NCBI RefSeq assembly: GCF_000010165.1
Contig: NC_012491.1
Location: forward strand, 197,501 to 260,000
Direction of reading: 5' to 3'
Source of the DNA: Brevibacillus brevis NBRC 100599
GTDB taxonomy: Bacteria; Bacillota; Bacilli; Brevibacillales; Brevibacillaceae
Length of the DNA stretch: 62,500 nucleotides
Shown: in pieces, positions 19,448 through 32,187 of the stretch
Numbering within the stretch: position 1 is the first letter of the stretch
Layout: every line of letters begins with the position of its first letter
Translations under genes and position numbers: made by a program
The notes under the pieces: model-generated
What the model saw: the letters and a program-made list of their open reading frames with translations, nothing else
What the model was told of the DNA's origin: nothing
Databases searched by the model: none

Positions 19448-19597
19448 ATGCGAGTAAACATCACGTTGGCGTGCACCGAGTGTGGCGAGCGTAACTATAT
19501 CTCCACAAAGAACAAGCGCACCACTACTGAACGTGTTGAACTGAAAAAGTATTGCTCCCGTGACAAGAAGCAAACCCTTCATCGCGAGACGAAGTAA
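19448..19597 (+). CDS. rpmG: 50S ribosomal protein L33, zinc-free type
   Basis: 49 residues: [19 protein letters not shown] at the start and RETK at the end are typical of L33. Only the first cysteine pair (CTEC) is intact; the second reads CSRD, so a four-cysteine zinc site cannot form, as in the C-minus L33 paralogues of Bacilli. GGAGGTGG precedes ATG 19448. A zinc-type paralogue may exist elsewhere in the genome. Confidence 0.95.
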   Translation: MRVNITLACTECGERNYISTKNKRTTTERVELKKYCSRDKKQTLHRETK

Positions 19598-19629
19598 TGG
19601 TTGATGCGACGAAGTCAGGGGGTGGCAAA

Positions 19630-19845
19630 GTGGGTTTTTTATCACGAATTGGAGCCAGTTTTCGCCGTACCGGTGGTTTTTTTAGTGACGTAATGTCCGA
19701 GCTAAAGAAAGTCCGTTGGCCTAACCGTAAAGAATTGACGACTTATACGCTCGTTGTTCTTGTCACGGTTGTGCTCCTGGCAATATTCTTCTTCGTCGTT
19801 GATTTGGGTATCTCGCGCTTGATCGATTTGATTCTAGGAACGTAA
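19630..19845 (+). CDS. secE: Preprotein translocase subunit SecE
   Basis: 71 residues with the SecE signature SELKKVRWPNRKEL followed by one C-terminal membrane helix (TLVVLVTVVLLAIFFFVVDL), the single-helix form usual in Bacilli. Start GTG 19630 follows AGGGGGTGG at 19615-19623; an in-frame ATG at 19597 overlapping the rpmG stop has no Shine-Dalgarno but would give 82 residues. Part of the SecYEG channel with secY at 47281. Confidence 0.92.
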   Translation: MGFLSRIGASFRRTGGFFSDVMSELKKVRWPNRKELTTYTLVVLVTVVLLAIFFFVVDLGISRLIDLILGT

Positions 19846-19890
19846 TTATGCAAGTCTTAGGAGGGACGGACGGTTATCGTCCTGTTGGAT

Positions 19891-20427
19891 ATGGAAAAAG
19901 CATGGTATGTACTTCATACGTACTCAGGTTACGAAAACAAGGTAAAAACAAATCTGGAGAAGCGACTCGAGTCGATGGGCATGGAAGACAAGATCTTTCG
20001 CGTTCTTGTTCCCACTGAAGAAGAGGTGGAAACCAAGGATGGTAAAAAGCGCACCGTCACGAAAAAAGTGTTTCCTGGATACGTCCTTGTTGAAATGGTG
20101 ATGACGGACGACTCATGGTATGTCGTGCGCAACACCCCTGGGGTTACCGGCTTTGTCGGATCCACGGGTGCTGGCTCTAAACCGACAGCGCTGCGTCCTG
20201 AAGAGGCCGATACGATTCTCAAGCAAATGGGAATCGAAATTCCCAAGATCAGAGTCGATTTTGCTCTCCGCGATATGGTGCGCGTCACAGATGGTCCGTT
20301 TTCCAATCGCACCGGGGAGATTATCGAGATTTACCCGGACAGGCAGAAGGTTCGCGTATTGGTGGACATCTTCGGTCGCGAAACACCGGTAGAGCTAGAC
20401 TTTACACAAGTTCAACAATTGGATTAG
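19891..20427 (+). CDS. nusG: Transcription termination/antitermination factor NusG
   Basis: 178 residues. The NGN domain begins KAWYVLHTYSGYENKVK and contains FPGYVLVEMVM; the C-terminal KOW domain has DGPFSNRTGEIIEI. NusG binds RNA polymerase and modulates pausing. The only strong Shine-Dalgarno, AGGAGGG at 19859-19865, lies 25 bases before ATG 19891 (19 before a TTG at 19885); a GGACG/CGTCC hairpin (19864-19882) between them could shorten the distance. Confidence 0.95.
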   Translation: MEKAWYVLHTYSGYENKVKTNLEKRLESMGMEDKIFRVLVPTEEEVETKDGKKRTVTKKVFPGYVLVEMVMTDDSWYVVRNTPGVTGFVGSTGAGSKPTALRPEEADTILKQMGIEIPKIRVDFALRDMVRVTDGPFSNRTGEIIEIYPDRQKVRVLVDIFGRETPVELDFTQVQQLD

Positions 20428-20435
20428 GATTCAAC

Positions 20436-20464
20436 TTGAAAAGTATCGCGCTATGTGGTACATT
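20436..20464 (+). promoter_or_regulatory. Candidate promoter of rplK-rplA
   Basis: TTGAAA (20436-20441), 17 bases, TACATT (20459-20464). It gives a leader of about 140 bases that holds both hairpins described below. A weaker alternative, TTGGGG-N16-TATAGA, is at 20497-20524. Confidence 0.6.
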
Positions 20465-20526
20465 TCATTTTGTTTTAACAATCCCACAAAACTAATTTGG
20501 GGTTTCTTGCACTCTCACTATAGATC

Positions 20527-20551
20527 GAAAGTCTGTTACATACAGACTTTC
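20527..20551 (+). repeat. Perfect 10-bp inverted repeat in the rplK leader
   Basis: GAAAGTCTGT, a five-base loop, ACAGACTTTC. It is followed by AAAAAA rather than T residues, so it is not a terminator on the + strand. It lies just before the L1-type leader. Confidence 0.7.
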
Positions 20552-20557
20552 AAAAAA

Positions 20558-20592
20558 CGGTGGGAGGGGGCATTCCCCCGTAATAACCACAT
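20558..20592 (+). ncRNA. Ribosomal protein L1-type autoregulatory leader
   Basis: The sequence CGGTGGGAG, a GGGGG-CATT-CCCCC hairpin (20566-20579), then GTAATAACCAC copies the L1 binding site of 23S rRNA, where GGTGGGAG pairs across an internal loop with a strand ending AATACCACC. Such mimics let free L1 repress translation of its own rplK-rplA mRNA. The rplK Shine-Dalgarno starts nine bases downstream. Confidence 0.75.
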
Positions 20593-20614
20593 GTGAAGTA
20601 AGGAGGTGTGTTAC

Positions 20615-21040
20615 GTGGCTAAGAAGGTTATCCGCGTAATTAAATTACAAATCCCAGCAGGTAAAGCGAATCCTGCACCTCCAGTAGGTCCGGCTCTCGG
20701 TCAAGCTGGTGTAAACATCATGGGATTCTGTAAAGAATTCAATGCTCGCACTGAAAGCGAAGTAGGTATGATCATTCCGGTGGAAATCACCGTGTTTGAA
20801 GACCGTTCTTTCACTTTTATCACAAAAACTCCTCCAGCTGCAGTTCTGTTGAAGAAAGCTGCTGGTATTGAGTCCGGTTCTGGCGTACCAAACAAAACAA
20901 AGGTTGCTACGCTGAAGCGTGATAAAGTTCGTGAAATCGCAGAACTGAAGCGTCCTGACCTGAATGCTGCATCCGTTGAAGCGGCTATGCGCATGGTAGA
21001 AGGTACAGCTCGTTCTATGGGTATCGTAATCGAAGACTAA
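20615..21040 (+). CDS. rplK: 50S ribosomal protein L11
   Basis: 141 residues, normal length; [20 protein letters not shown] and [15 protein letters not shown] are characteristic. L11 forms the GTPase-associated centre with 23S rRNA and is the target of thiopeptides. GTG 20615 is used; another GTG at 20606 lies within the AAGGAGGTG Shine-Dalgarno. Cotranscribed with rplA. Confidence 0.97.
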   Translation: MAKKVIRVIKLQIPAGKANPAPPVGPALGQAGVNIMGFCKEFNARTESEVGMIIPVEITVFEDRSFTFITKTPPAAVLLKKAAGIESGSGVPNKTKVATLKRDKVREIAELKRPDLNAASVEAAMRMVEGTARSMGIVIED

Positions 21041-21129
21041 TTGTCTTGAGTGCAAGGGGGCACAGACGTTGTGCCCCCCTGTCTGTGGGAGGATCAACCG
21101 CTACGACCACATTGAAGGGAGATTTAATC

Positions 21130-21813
21130 ATGGCGAAAAAAGGTAAGAAATATCAAGATGCTGTAAAGCTCGTTGATAAAAATAAAGTATACGAAGTAGT
21201 TGAAGGCGTTGAGCTGGTTAAAAAAGCAGCTACAGCTAAATTCGACGAAACTGTTGAAGTAGCTTTCCGTTTGGGCGTAGATCCTAAGCGTGCTGACCAA
21301 CAAATTCGTGGCGCAGTTGTATTGCCACATGGTACTGGTAAAGTACAACGTGTTCTCGTATTCGCAAAAGGTGAAAAAGCGAAAGATGCGGAAGCAGCTG
21401 GCGCAGACTTCGTAGGCGATGCAGACATGATCGCAAAAATTCAAGGTGGCTGGTTCGACTTTGACGTTGTAGTAGCTACTCCTGATATGATGGGTGAAGT
21501 AGGTAAATTGGGTCGTGTACTCGGTCCAAAAGGCCTGATGCCAAACCCTAAGACCGGTACAGTTACTTTCGATGTAACCAAAGCGGTTAACGAAATCAAA
21601 GCAGGTAAAATTGAGTATCGTGTAGACAAAGCGGGTAACATCCACGCTCCTATCGGAAAAGCATCCTTCGATGCTGACAAACTGGTAGAAAACCTGGCTG
21701 CTCTGACTGAAGCACTGAACCGTGCGAAACCAGCTGCTGCTAAAGGTGTTTACATGAGAAACGTAACCCTGAGCTCCACTATGGGCCCTGGCGTACGTGT
21801 AGCTGTAAAATAA
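21130..21813 (+). CDS. rplA: 50S ribosomal protein L1
   Basis: 227 residues beginning [19 protein letters not shown] with the conserved [15 protein letters not shown] block. The frame is open back to 21046, but GAAGGGAG before ATG 21130 and family length fix the start. L1 builds the mobile L1 stalk involved in E-site tRNA release and probably represses its own operon through the leader at 20558-20592. Confidence 0.97.
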   Translation: MAKKGKKYQDAVKLVDKNKVYEVVEGVELVKKAATAKFDETVEVAFRLGVDPKRADQQIRGAVVLPHGTGKVQRVLVFAKGEKAKDAEAAGADFVGDADMIAKIQGGWFDFDVVVATPDMMGEVGKLGRVLGPKGLMPNPKTGTVTFDVTKAVNEIKAGKIEYRVDKAGNIHAPIGKASFDADKLVENLAALTEALNRAKPAAAKGVYMRNVTLSSTMGPGVRVAVK

Positions 21814-21819
21814 TGACAC

Positions 21820-21848
21820 TTGACTTCCTTTACGGGAGTTGTTAAGAT
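21820..21848 (+). promoter_or_regulatory. SigA promoter of rplJ-rplL
   Basis: TTGACT (21820-21825), 17 bases, TAAGAT (21843-21848), seven bases after the rplA stop. The transcript starts immediately before the L10 leader. Confidence 0.8.
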
Positions 21849-21859
21849 AGTCCCTGTTG

Positions 21860-22010
21860 ATGAAAAGAATATGCCGTAGACAGAAGGTGCGGTGCTTGTG
21901 AGAGTAACGCTTAATACCCCTCCGAGGCGTGTAATGTACGAATGAGGAAACGCTGTTTCCTTTGACGATATAGCATTATGCCCTCGTGAGTCTGCGAGGG
22001 CATTCTTCAT
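21860..22010 (+). ncRNA. Ribosomal protein L10 leader with attenuator hairpin
   Basis: The 229-base gap before rplJ contains the conserved L10-leader elements GCCGTAGACAG, AAGGTG and TTAATACCCCTCCGAGG, followed by an ATGCCCTCG/CGAGGGCAT hairpin (21978-22003) with a moderately T-rich tail. L10, or the L10-L12 complex, is known to bind such leaders and control rplJ-rplL expression. The 3' hairpin could work as a terminator. Confidence 0.85.
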
Positions 22011-22042
22011 TTTCTAGGATTAGAGCACGGGAGGTGTAATCA

Positions 22043-22558
22043 ATGGCAGAAATTCGTCCAACCGTTATTCGTGAAGAAAAGGTACAAGCGATCAACGAAA
22101 TCGCAGCTAAACTTCGCGAAAGCCAAACTACAGTGGTAGCTGACTACCGCGGTCTGACAGTAGCACAAGTAACTGAGCTCCGTAAGCAATTGCGTGAAGC
22201 TGGTGTTGAGTTCCAGGTGTTGAAAAACTCCCTGACTCGTTTGGCTACTGAGAAGGAAAGCCTGACTGAACTGGATCAATATCTGACTGGACCAAACGCT
22301 CTGGCGTTCTCCAAAGACGATATCATCGCTCCAGCGAAAGTTATCGCTGAATTCGCTAAGAAAAACGACAAGCTGGAAATCAAGGGTGGCGTTATCGAGG
22401 GTAAAGTAGTTGATGCTGAGCAAATTAAAGCTCTGGCTTCCCTGCCGAACCGCGAAGGTCTCTTGTCCATGCTTCTTTCCGTCCTGCAAGCTCCAATGCG
22501 CAACGTTGCACTGGCAGTCAAAGCAGTGGCAGAACAAAAAGAAGGTCAAGGCGCGTAA
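22043..22558 (+). CDS. rplJ: 50S ribosomal protein L10
   Basis: 171 residues: [20 protein letters not shown] is the rRNA-binding signature; the C-terminal helix recruits L7/L12 dimers. CGGGAGGTG precedes ATG 22043. It is the presumed ligand of the leader upstream. Confidence 0.96.
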   Translation: MAEIRPTVIREEKVQAINEIAAKLRESQTTVVADYRGLTVAQVTELRKQLREAGVEFQVLKNSLTRLATEKESLTELDQYLTGPNALAFSKDDIIAPAKVIAEFAKKNDKLEIKGGVIEGKVVDAEQIKALASLPNREGLLSMLLSVLQAPMRNVALAVKAVAEQKEGQGA

Positions 22559-22613
22559 TCGTCTGATCGGTTAATGTTTTACAAATACTATTCCTTGAAT
22601 GGAGGATTTACAA

Positions 22614-22976
22614 ATGTCTAAAGACCAAATCTTGGAAGCCATTAAAGGCATGTCCGTTCTCGAACTGAACGATCTGGTAAAAGCAATTGAAGAAGAATTC
22701 GGTGTAACTGCTGCTGCTCCTGTAGCTGTAGTTGCTGGTGGCGGAGCAGAAGCTGCTGCTGAGCAAACTGAGTTCACTGTTAACCTGGTAAGCGGCGGCG
22801 CTTCCAAAATCAACGTAATCAAAGTTGTTCGCGAGCTGACTGGCTTGGGTCTGAAAGAAGCAAAAGACCTGGTAGACAACGCTCCAAAAACACTCAAAGA
22901 GGGCGTTTCCAAAGACGAAGCAGAAGCCCTCAAAGCAAAACTCGAAGAAGCTGGCGCACAAGTAGAAGTAAAGTAA
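22614..22976 (+). CDS. rplL: 50S ribosomal protein L7/L12
   Basis: 120 residues: an N-terminal dimerisation segment ([19 protein letters not shown]), an alanine-rich hinge, and the C-terminal factor-binding domain with [25 protein letters not shown] precedes ATG 22614; an upstream in-frame ATG at 22599 overlaps that site. Present in several copies per ribosome and recruits translational GTPases. Confidence 0.97.
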   Translation: MSKDQILEAIKGMSVLELNDLVKAIEEEFGVTAAAPVAVVAGGGAEAAAEQTEFTVNLVSGGASKINVIKVVRELTGLGLKEAKDLVDNAPKTLKEGVSKDEAEALKAKLEEAGAQVEVK

Positions 22977-22994
22977 GTTAGCTTCCTTTAGGAT

Positions 22995-23024
22995 ATCCCC
23001 TTGCCTGCGGCAGGGGGATTTTCT
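22995..23024 (+). terminator. Rho-independent terminator of rplJ-rplL
   Basis: ATCCCCTTGCC and GGCAGGGGGAT form a stem with a three-base loop, followed by TTTTCT. Confidence 0.85.
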
Positions 23025-23078
23025 GTAAGCTTTTGATGTTAGAGGTTTTCTTAAACGATGAGGAAGGGTGAATCACAC

Positions 23079-23675
23079 GTGGCAGACCATTACTATACCA
23101 ATCAACCGGGCGCTGCACATGATGAACAGCAATTTACGTTCAAGCTCCGTGATAATGAATTTCGTTTCATAACGGATGCCGGCGTTTTTTCCCGAGACCG
23201 GATTGACTTTGGAAGTGTATTGCTCATCGAGAACATGGAAATTAACAGTCATGCACGTGTACTCGATGTGGGATGCGGGTATGGTCCGATGGGATTGACG
23301 GCTGCCAAGCTTGCTGATCATGGTCGGGTGACGATGATCGACGTGAACGAGCGTGCGGTTAACCTGGCTCGTCGTAATGCAGAAGCAAATGGAATAAAAA
23401 ATGTTGAGGTTCGAGTGAGTGATGTCTACAGCGGCGTGCAAGGCGAGCAGTTTGATGTCATTCTGACCAATCCGCCGATTCGTGCGGGTAAGGAAATCGT
23501 TCATCGCATTTTTGTTGAGGGATACGACCTGTTGGTAGAAGGCGGAGAAATGTGGGTTGTCATTCAGAAGAAGCAAGGCGCCCCATCTGCATTAAAGAAG
23601 CTGCAGGAAGTGTACCGCGAAGTAATAGAGGTAGATCGGGAAAAAGGCTATCACATATTCAGGGCTATCAAATAA
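23079..23675 (+). CDS. ybxB: Class I SAM-dependent methyltransferase YbxB (RsmC-like)
   Basis: 198 residues. SAM-binding motif I is VLDVGCGYGPMG, motif post-I MIDVNERAV, and the catalytic N-methyltransferase motif is LTNPPIRAG (NPP[I]), typical of RsmC/RlmG-like RNA guanine methyltransferases. GTG 23079 follows AGGAAGGGTG; an earlier ATG at 23058 overlaps that site. Always found next to rpoB in Bacilli. The exact rRNA target is not known from sequence. Confidence 0.88.
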   Translation: MADHYYTNQPGAAHDEQQFTFKLRDNEFRFITDAGVFSRDRIDFGSVLLIENMEINSHARVLDVGCGYGPMGLTAAKLADHGRVTMIDVNERAVNLARRNAEANGIKNVEVRVSDVYSGVQGEQFDVILTNPPIRAGKEIVHRIFVEGYDLLVEGGEMWVVIQKKQGAPSALKKLQEVYREVIEVDREKGYHIFRAIK

Positions 23676-23703
23676 GCAAGAAGAAATCATTAGAAAACTT
23701 TTC

Positions 23704-23732
23704 TTGACGTGAATAATTGAGTGTGATAGTAT
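23704..23732 (+). promoter_or_regulatory. Promoter of rpoB-rpoC
   Basis: TTGACG (23704-23709), 17 bases, TAGTAT (23727-23732). It leaves a leader of roughly 245 bases before rpoB, part of a 309-base gene-free stretch with two hairpins. Confidence 0.75.
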
Positions 23733-23861
23733 TATAAAATGTCAATATGGGATAAATGTCTATTTTTCAGCAATTCCCTGTCCATCAAGCGTTTCTACTT
23801 TTTTCCTGAGATAGGAATGTTTGGGTGAAAACATGGGAATTCTTTTAAAATAGAGTTTCTC

Positions 23862-23905
23862 TGGGTTAAAAATGGTTGAAGCTGCTTTAACCCATTTTTA
23901 TTTTT
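23862..23905 (+). terminator. Terminator-like hairpin inside the rpoB leader
   Basis: TGGGTTAAA (23862-23870) and TTTAACCCA (23886-23894) are perfectly complementary across a 15-base loop and are followed by TTTTTATTTTT. It lies downstream of the presumed rpoB promoter, so it is either an attenuator for rpoBC or a late terminator for upstream transcripts. Confidence 0.7.
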
Positions 23906-23906
23906 A

Positions 23907-23943
23907 GGCATTCGAATGCGACTGAAAGAAGTTGCCGAATGCC
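23907..23943 (+). repeat. Second inverted repeat in the rpoB leader
   Basis: GGCATTCG and CGAATGCC pair at the ends of a 37-base hairpin with an inner ACT/AGT helix. The first arm can instead form the self-palindrome GCATTCGAATGC (23908-23919), so two alternative folds exist just after the terminator-like hairpin. Confidence 0.6.
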
Positions 23944-23984
23944 GAGTTTCTATGTGTGAAAACACAACCTGAGGGGTGAATAAG

Positions 23985-26900
23985 TTGGCAGGTAAAGTGA
24001 TTCAAAGTGGCCGACACCGCCAGCGTCGTACGTATTCACGTATTAACGAAGTGCTGGGCCTTCCAAATCTCATCGAGATTCAACAAAAGTCCTACCAATG
24101 GTTCCTTGATGAGGGGCTCCGTGAGATGTTCCAAGACATTTCGCCAATCCAGGACTTCACAGGTAATCTCGTGCTGGAGTTTATCGACTACAGCTTGGGA
24201 GAGCCGAAGTACGATGTTGACGAGTCGAAAGAACGTGACGTCACCTATGCGGCGCCTCTGCGTGTGAAGGTACGTTTGTTGAACAAAGAGACGGGTGAAG
24301 TGAAGGAACAAGAAGTATTCATGGGGGATTTCCCGCTCATGACAGAAACGGGAACCTTCATTATTAATGGTGCTGAGCGCGTAATTGTCAGCCAGCTTGT
24401 TCGTTCCCCCAGTGTATATTACAACACCAAAGTGGACAAAAACGGCAAGCAGACGTTTACAGCTACAGTAATCCCGAACCGGGGTGCTTGGCTGGAGCTG
24501 GAGACCGATGCGAAGGACGTTATTTATGTCCGCATCGACCGTACGCGAAAAATCCCGGTAACGGTTCTTTTGCGTGCGTTGGGCTTTGGTTCCGACATTG
24601 AGATTCTCAACTTGCTGGGTGAAGATGAATACATCAAGAACACGCTGGAAAAAGACAATACGGATTCTACGGAAAAAGCGCTCATCGAAATCTACGAGCG
24701 TCTTCGTCCGGGTGAGCCACCAACAGTCGAAAATGCGAAGAGCCTCTTGATCTCTCGTTTCTTCGACCCTAAGCGCTATGATTTGGCTTCTGTTGGTCGC
24801 TATAAAATGAACAAAAAGCTTCATTTGAAAAACCGTCTGTACAACCAACGTCTGGCTGAAACGTTGATCGATACGACAACAGGTGAAATTTTTGCCGAAG
24901 CAGGTCAAATGATTGACCGTCGTGTGTTGGAACGTATTGTGCCAGCTCTGGAAGGCAGCATCGGATTTATCGACGTTCGCACGCATGGCGGCGTTCTGGA
25001 AGATGAAGCAATCCATCTACAATCTATCAATATTTTTTCTCCGATTGAAGATGGCAAGATCATCAAAGTAATCGGAAACGGAAATGTAGATAAGTCCTTC
25101 AAACATATTACGCCGGCGGACATCGTATCGGCGATCAACTATTTCATGAACCTGCTGCACAGTGTAGGCTCCACAGATGATATCGACCACTTGGGTAACC
25201 GTCGTCTGCGTTCCGTAGGTGAACTGTTGCAGAACCAGTTCCGTATTGGTCTGTCCCGTATGGAGCGTGTGGTTCGTGAGCGCATGTCCATCCAGGATCA
25301 AAACCAAATTACACCGCAAGCTCTCATTAACATCCGTCCAGTGATTGCCTCGCTGAAGGAGTTCTTTGGTAGCTCGCAGTTGTCCCAGTTCATGGATCAA
25401 ACAAATCCATTGGCTGAGCTGACGCACAAACGCCGTTTGTCCGCACTCGGACCTGGTGGTTTGACGCGTGAGCGCGCGGGCTTCGAAGTGCGCGACGTTC
25501 ACCATTCCCACTACGGTCGTATGTGTCCAATTGAGACGCCAGAGGGACCAAACATTGGTTTGATCAACTCCCTGTCGTCCTTTGCACGCATTAACGATTA
25601 CGGATTCATCGAAACGCCGCGTCGTAAAGTAGATCCAGAAACAGGCTTCGTGTTGACTGATATCAGCTACTTGACTGCTGATGAGGAAGACGTGTTCAAC
25701 GTGGCACAGGCGAATCAGCCACTTGATGAAGATGGCCGTTTCGTAAACGACATGGTAATCTGCCGTCGTAAAGGTGAGATCTTGAGCGTACCGCGCGACA
25801 AGGTAGACTTCATGGACGTATCGCCGAAGCAGGTTGTATCCGTTGCGACAGCGCTGATTCCGTTCCTCGAGAACGATGACGCCAACCGCGCACTGATGGG
25901 TTCAAACATGCAGCGGCAGGCCGTTCCGCTTTTGATTCCACAAGCACCGTTTGTCGGTACGGGTATGGAACATAAAGCAGCGCAAGACTCCGGGGTGGCG
26001 ATCGTTGCCAAGCATCCGGGTCAAGTTGAGCGCGTAACGGCTCGCGAAATCTGGATTCGTCGTTACCAAGAAATCGATGGCAGAAAAGTTGCTGGCGATC
26101 TCGATAAATACAAAATGCACAAGTTTATCCGTTCCAACCAAGGTACCTGCATCAACCAGCGTCCAATTGTAAGCACTGGAGACTGGATTGAAAAAGGCGA
26201 TATCGTTGGGGACGGCCCATCCACTGAAAAAGGTGAATTGGCTCTCGGTCGTAACGTAATCGTTGCGTTTATGACGTGGGAAGGATACAACTACGAAGAC
26301 GCGATTCTTCTAAGTGAAAAACTTGTAAAAGATGACGTGTATACGTCTATTCATATTGAAGAATACGAGTCCGAAGCTCGCGACACCAAGCTGGGTCCAG
26401 AGGAAATCACTCGCGATATTCCAAACGTCGGGGAAGATGCTCTGAAAAACCTGGACGAACGCGGTATCATCCGTGTTGGTGCGGAGATTCAGGACGGCGA
26501 CATTCTCGTTGGTAAGGTTACACCTAAAGGGGTTACTGAGCTGACAGCAGAAGAACGCCTCCTGCATGCCATCTTCGGTGAAAAAGCTCGTGAAGTTCGT
26601 GATACATCCCTGCGCGTACCGCATGGTGGTTCCGGTATCATCGTAGACGTAAAAGTATTTACGCGTGAGAATGGCGACGAATTGCCACCAGGCGTAAACC
26701 AACTCGTTCGCGTTTACATCGCCCAAAAACGGAAAATCTCCGTGGGTGACAAAATGGCTGGTCGACATGGTAACAAAGGGGTTATCGCCCGCATCATGGC
26801 GGAAGAAGATATGCCATTCCTGCCAGATGGTTCTCCAGTAGAGATCGTACTCAACCCGTTGGGCGTACCTTCGCGTATGAACATCGGTCAGGTATTGGAG

Positions 26901-27524
26901 ACTCACTTGGGTATGGCAGCGAAGCTTCTGGGTATCCACGTAGCAACCCCGGTATTTGACGGTGCACGTCAGGCAGAAGTATTCGAAACGTTGGCAGAAG
27001 CAGGTCTGGATCGTGACGGAAAAACGATCTTGTTTGATGGTCGTACTGGTGAACCGTTTGATCGCCGTGTAACAGTTGGTTGTGTATACATGCTGAAACT
27101 GGCTCACTTGGTTGACGATAAAATCCATGCTCGTTCTACTGGTCCTTACTCTCTTGTTACGCAGCAACCATTGGGTGGTAAAGCTCAATTCGGTGGACAG
27201 CGTTTCGGGGAGATGGAGGTTTGGGCATTGGAAGCATACGGTGCTGCCTACACCTTGCAAGAAATTCTTACTGTCAAGTCGGATGACGTCGTGGGCCGCG
27301 TGAAAACGTACGAAGCGATCGTTAAGGGCGAAAACGTTCCAGAACCAGGTGTTCCAGAGTCCTTCAAGGTATTGATCAAGGAACTGCAGAGCTTGGGTAT
27401 GGACGTGAAGATTCTGTCCGGTGACGAGCAGGAGATTGAAATGCGTGAAATGGAAGATGAGGATGAAGGTAACGGTGAAAAACTGAACCTCGTTCTCGAA
27501 GGCGGAAGCTTGAACGAAGAGTAA
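23985..27524 (+). CDS. rpoB: DNA-directed RNA polymerase subunit beta
   Basis: 1179 residues. Start TTG 23985 follows GAGGGGTG, giving [17 protein letters not shown]. The rifampicin-binding cluster reads [14 protein letters not shown] and [13 protein letters not shown], i.e. the wild-type, sensitive residues. VPHGGSGI and [13 protein letters not shown], near the active site, are intact. The acidic C-terminus ends EGGSLNEE. Forms a unit with rpoC 29 bases downstream. Confidence 0.98.
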   Translation: MAGKVIQSGRHRQRRTYSRINEVLGLPNLIEIQQKSYQWFLDEGLREMFQDISPIQDFTGNLVLEFIDYSLGEPKYDVDESKERDVTYAAPLRVKVRLLNKETGEVKEQEVFMGDFPLMTETGTFIINGAERVIVSQLVRSPSVYYNTKVDKNGKQTFTATVIPNRGAWLELETDAKDVIYVRIDRTRKIPVTVLLRALGFGSDIEILNLLGEDEYIKNTLEKDNTDSTEKALIEIYERLRPGEPPTVENAKSLLISRFFDPKRYDLASVGRYKMNKKLHLKNRLYNQRLAETLIDTTTGEIFAEAGQMIDRRVLERIVPALEGSIGFIDVRTHGGVLEDEAIHLQSINIFSPIEDGKIIKVIGNGNVDKSFKHITPADIVSAINYFMNLLHSVGSTDDIDHLGNRRLRSVGELLQNQFRIGLSRMERVVRERMSIQDQNQITPQALINIRPVIASLKEFFGSSQLSQFMDQTNPLAELTHKRRLSALGPGGLTRERAGFEVRDVHHSHYGRMCPIETPEGPNIGLINSLSSFARINDYGFIETPRRKVDPETGFVLTDISYLTADEEDVFNVAQANQPLDEDGRFVNDMVICRRKGEILSVPRDKVDFMDVSPKQVVSVATALIPFLENDDANRALMGSNMQRQAVPLLIPQAPFVGTGMEHKAAQDSGVAIVAKHPGQVERVTAREIWIRRYQEIDGRKVAGDLDKYKMHKFIRSNQGTCINQRPIVSTGDWIEKGDIVGDGPSTEKGELALGRNVIVAFMTWEGYNYEDAILLSEKLVKDDVYTSIHIEEYESEARDTKLGPEEITRDIPNVGEDALKNLDERGIIRVGAEIQDGDILVGKVTPKGVTELTAEERLLHAIFGEKAREVRDTSLRVPHGGSGIIVDVKVFTRENGDELPPGVNQLVRVYIAQKRKISVGDKMAGRHGNKGVIARIMAEEDMPFLPDGSPVEIVLNPLGVPSRMNIGQVLETHLGMAAKLLGIHVATPVFDGARQAEVFETLAEAGLDRDGKTILFDGRTGEPFDRRVTVGCVYMLKLAHLVDDKIHARSTGPYSLVTQQPLGGKAQFGGQRFGEMEVWALEAYGAAYTLQEILTVKSDDVVGRVKTYEAIVKGENVPEPGVPESFKVLIKELQSLGMDVKILSGDEQEIEMREMEDEDEGNGEKLNLVLEGGSLNEE

Positions 27525-27553
27525 GATTCCGGTACCAAGGGAGGTAACGCCCT

Positions 27554-31180
<3,627 letters not shown>

Positions 31181-31188
31181 TGGCGGGA

Positions 31189-31219
31189 AAAGCGCCCATC
31201 ACCGATTGGTGGGCGCTTT
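31189..31219 (+). terminator. Hairpin after rpoC, probable terminator
   Basis: AAAGCGCCC and GGGCGCTTT form a perfect nine-base stem. The tail is CCTAAATAAAA, poor in T, so termination may be partial and the str operon may receive readthrough. Confidence 0.65.
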
Positions 31220-31245
31220 CCTAAATAAAAAATATCAAAAGGGCG

Positions 31246-31274
31246 TTGACAATAACTAGCCCACCTGATATTAT
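31246..31274 (+). promoter_or_regulatory. SigA promoter of the str operon
   Basis: TTGACA (31246-31251), 17 bases, TATTAT (31269-31274), about 45 bases before the L7Ae-like gene. Confidence 0.85.
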
Positions 31275-31318
31275 ATTCAAGTGTGCCTGACATCTGTACT
31301 TTGGAGGATATGAGAATC

Positions 31319-31573
31319 ATGTCTTATGAAAAAGTCGAGCGGGCCAAGGACTTGACAATCGGCATTAAGCAGACGATCAAAGCTGTTGAAAGCCAACAGG
31401 TAGAAGCAGTGTATATCGCTGTTGATGCAGATAAGCGTTTGACCCAAAAAGTCGAGCTCCTTTGCAAAGAGAAGGGTGTTCCAGTCATCCATGTAGATTC
31501 CATGTATCGCTTAGGCAAAGCGTGCGGAATTGAAGTGGGAGCGGCTACTGCTGCGATTAAAAAAAGTGGTTAA
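31319..31573 (+). CDS. rplGB: L7Ae-family K-turn-binding ribosomal protein (YbxF/RplGB)
   Basis: 84 residues. The L7Ae/L30e fold is recognisable in VEAVYIAVDADKRL and LGKACGIEVGAATAAI, the RNA-binding LGKACG turn. Bacillus homologues bind K-turns in rRNA or riboswitches. ATG 31319 is ten bases after GGAGGA; a closer ATG at 31310 is only one base from it. First gene of the str operon. Confidence 0.92.
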   Translation: MSYEKVERAKDLTIGIKQTIKAVESQQVEAVYIAVDADKRLTQKVELLCKEKGVPVIHVDSMYRLGKACGIEVGAATAAIKKSG

Positions 31574-31696
31574 CGATGTTTTTGTCCGTGGCTTACACGT
31601 TGCGTAATGATGGACAAGGACTTTCTATTTGACCTAAAAATGACTCACCTGGATCTGTGGTCTTGAAGATTGGGTATTAAGAAGGGAGGTAACATC

Positions 31697-32131
31697 ATGC
31701 CTACAATTAACCAATTGGTGCGTAAAGGTCGCGAGGATAAGGTAGTGAAGTCGAAGTCCCCAGCTCTTCAAAAGGGGTACAACAGCTTCAAGAAAAGCCA
31801 AACTAACCAAAGTTCTCCTCAAAAACGTGGTGTTTGCACTCGTGTAGGTACCATGACTCCGAAAAAACCGAACTCCGCGTTGCGTAAATACGCTCGTGTG
31901 CGTTTGACTAACGGAATCGAGGTAACAGCTTACATCGGTGGTATTGGCCACAACCTGCAAGAGCATAGCGTCGTGCTGGTGCGCGGCGGTCGTGTAAAAG
32001 ACTTGCCAGGGGTACGCTACCATATCGTTCGTGGTGCTCTTGACACTGCTGGTGTGAACAACCGTAAACAAGGTCGTTCCAAATACGGTACTAAGCGTCC
32101 GAAGCCAGGTCAAGCAGCAGCGAAGAAGTAA
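31697..32131 (+). CDS. rpsL: 30S ribosomal protein S12
   Basis: 144 residues. [11 protein letters not shown] contains the lysine that mutates in streptomycin resistance, here wild type, and [13 protein letters not shown] is the second conserved block. AAGGGAGGT precedes ATG 31697. S12 monitors codon-anticodon pairing in the decoding centre. Confidence 0.98.
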   Translation: MPTINQLVRKGREDKVVKSKSPALQKGYNSFKKSQTNQSSPQKRGVCTRVGTMTPKKPNSALRKYARVRLTNGIEVTAYIGGIGHNLQEHSVVLVRGGRVKDLPGVRYHIVRGALDTAGVNNRKQGRSKYGTKRPKPGQAAAKK

Positions 32132-32187
32132 TAAAAAAACGCCTGTGAAGTGGCGTGAATTTATAACGAAAAGAAGGAGGGAATACG

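Noticed and set aside
20527..20557. The 10-bp hairpin as terminator for a - strand transcript
   Set aside because: It would have a T-run on the - strand, but no - strand gene lies nearby to need it.
21046..21129. Extension of rplA by 28 codons
   Set aside because: Family length and GAAGGGAG before ATG 21130 fix the start; the extension reads as leader sequence.
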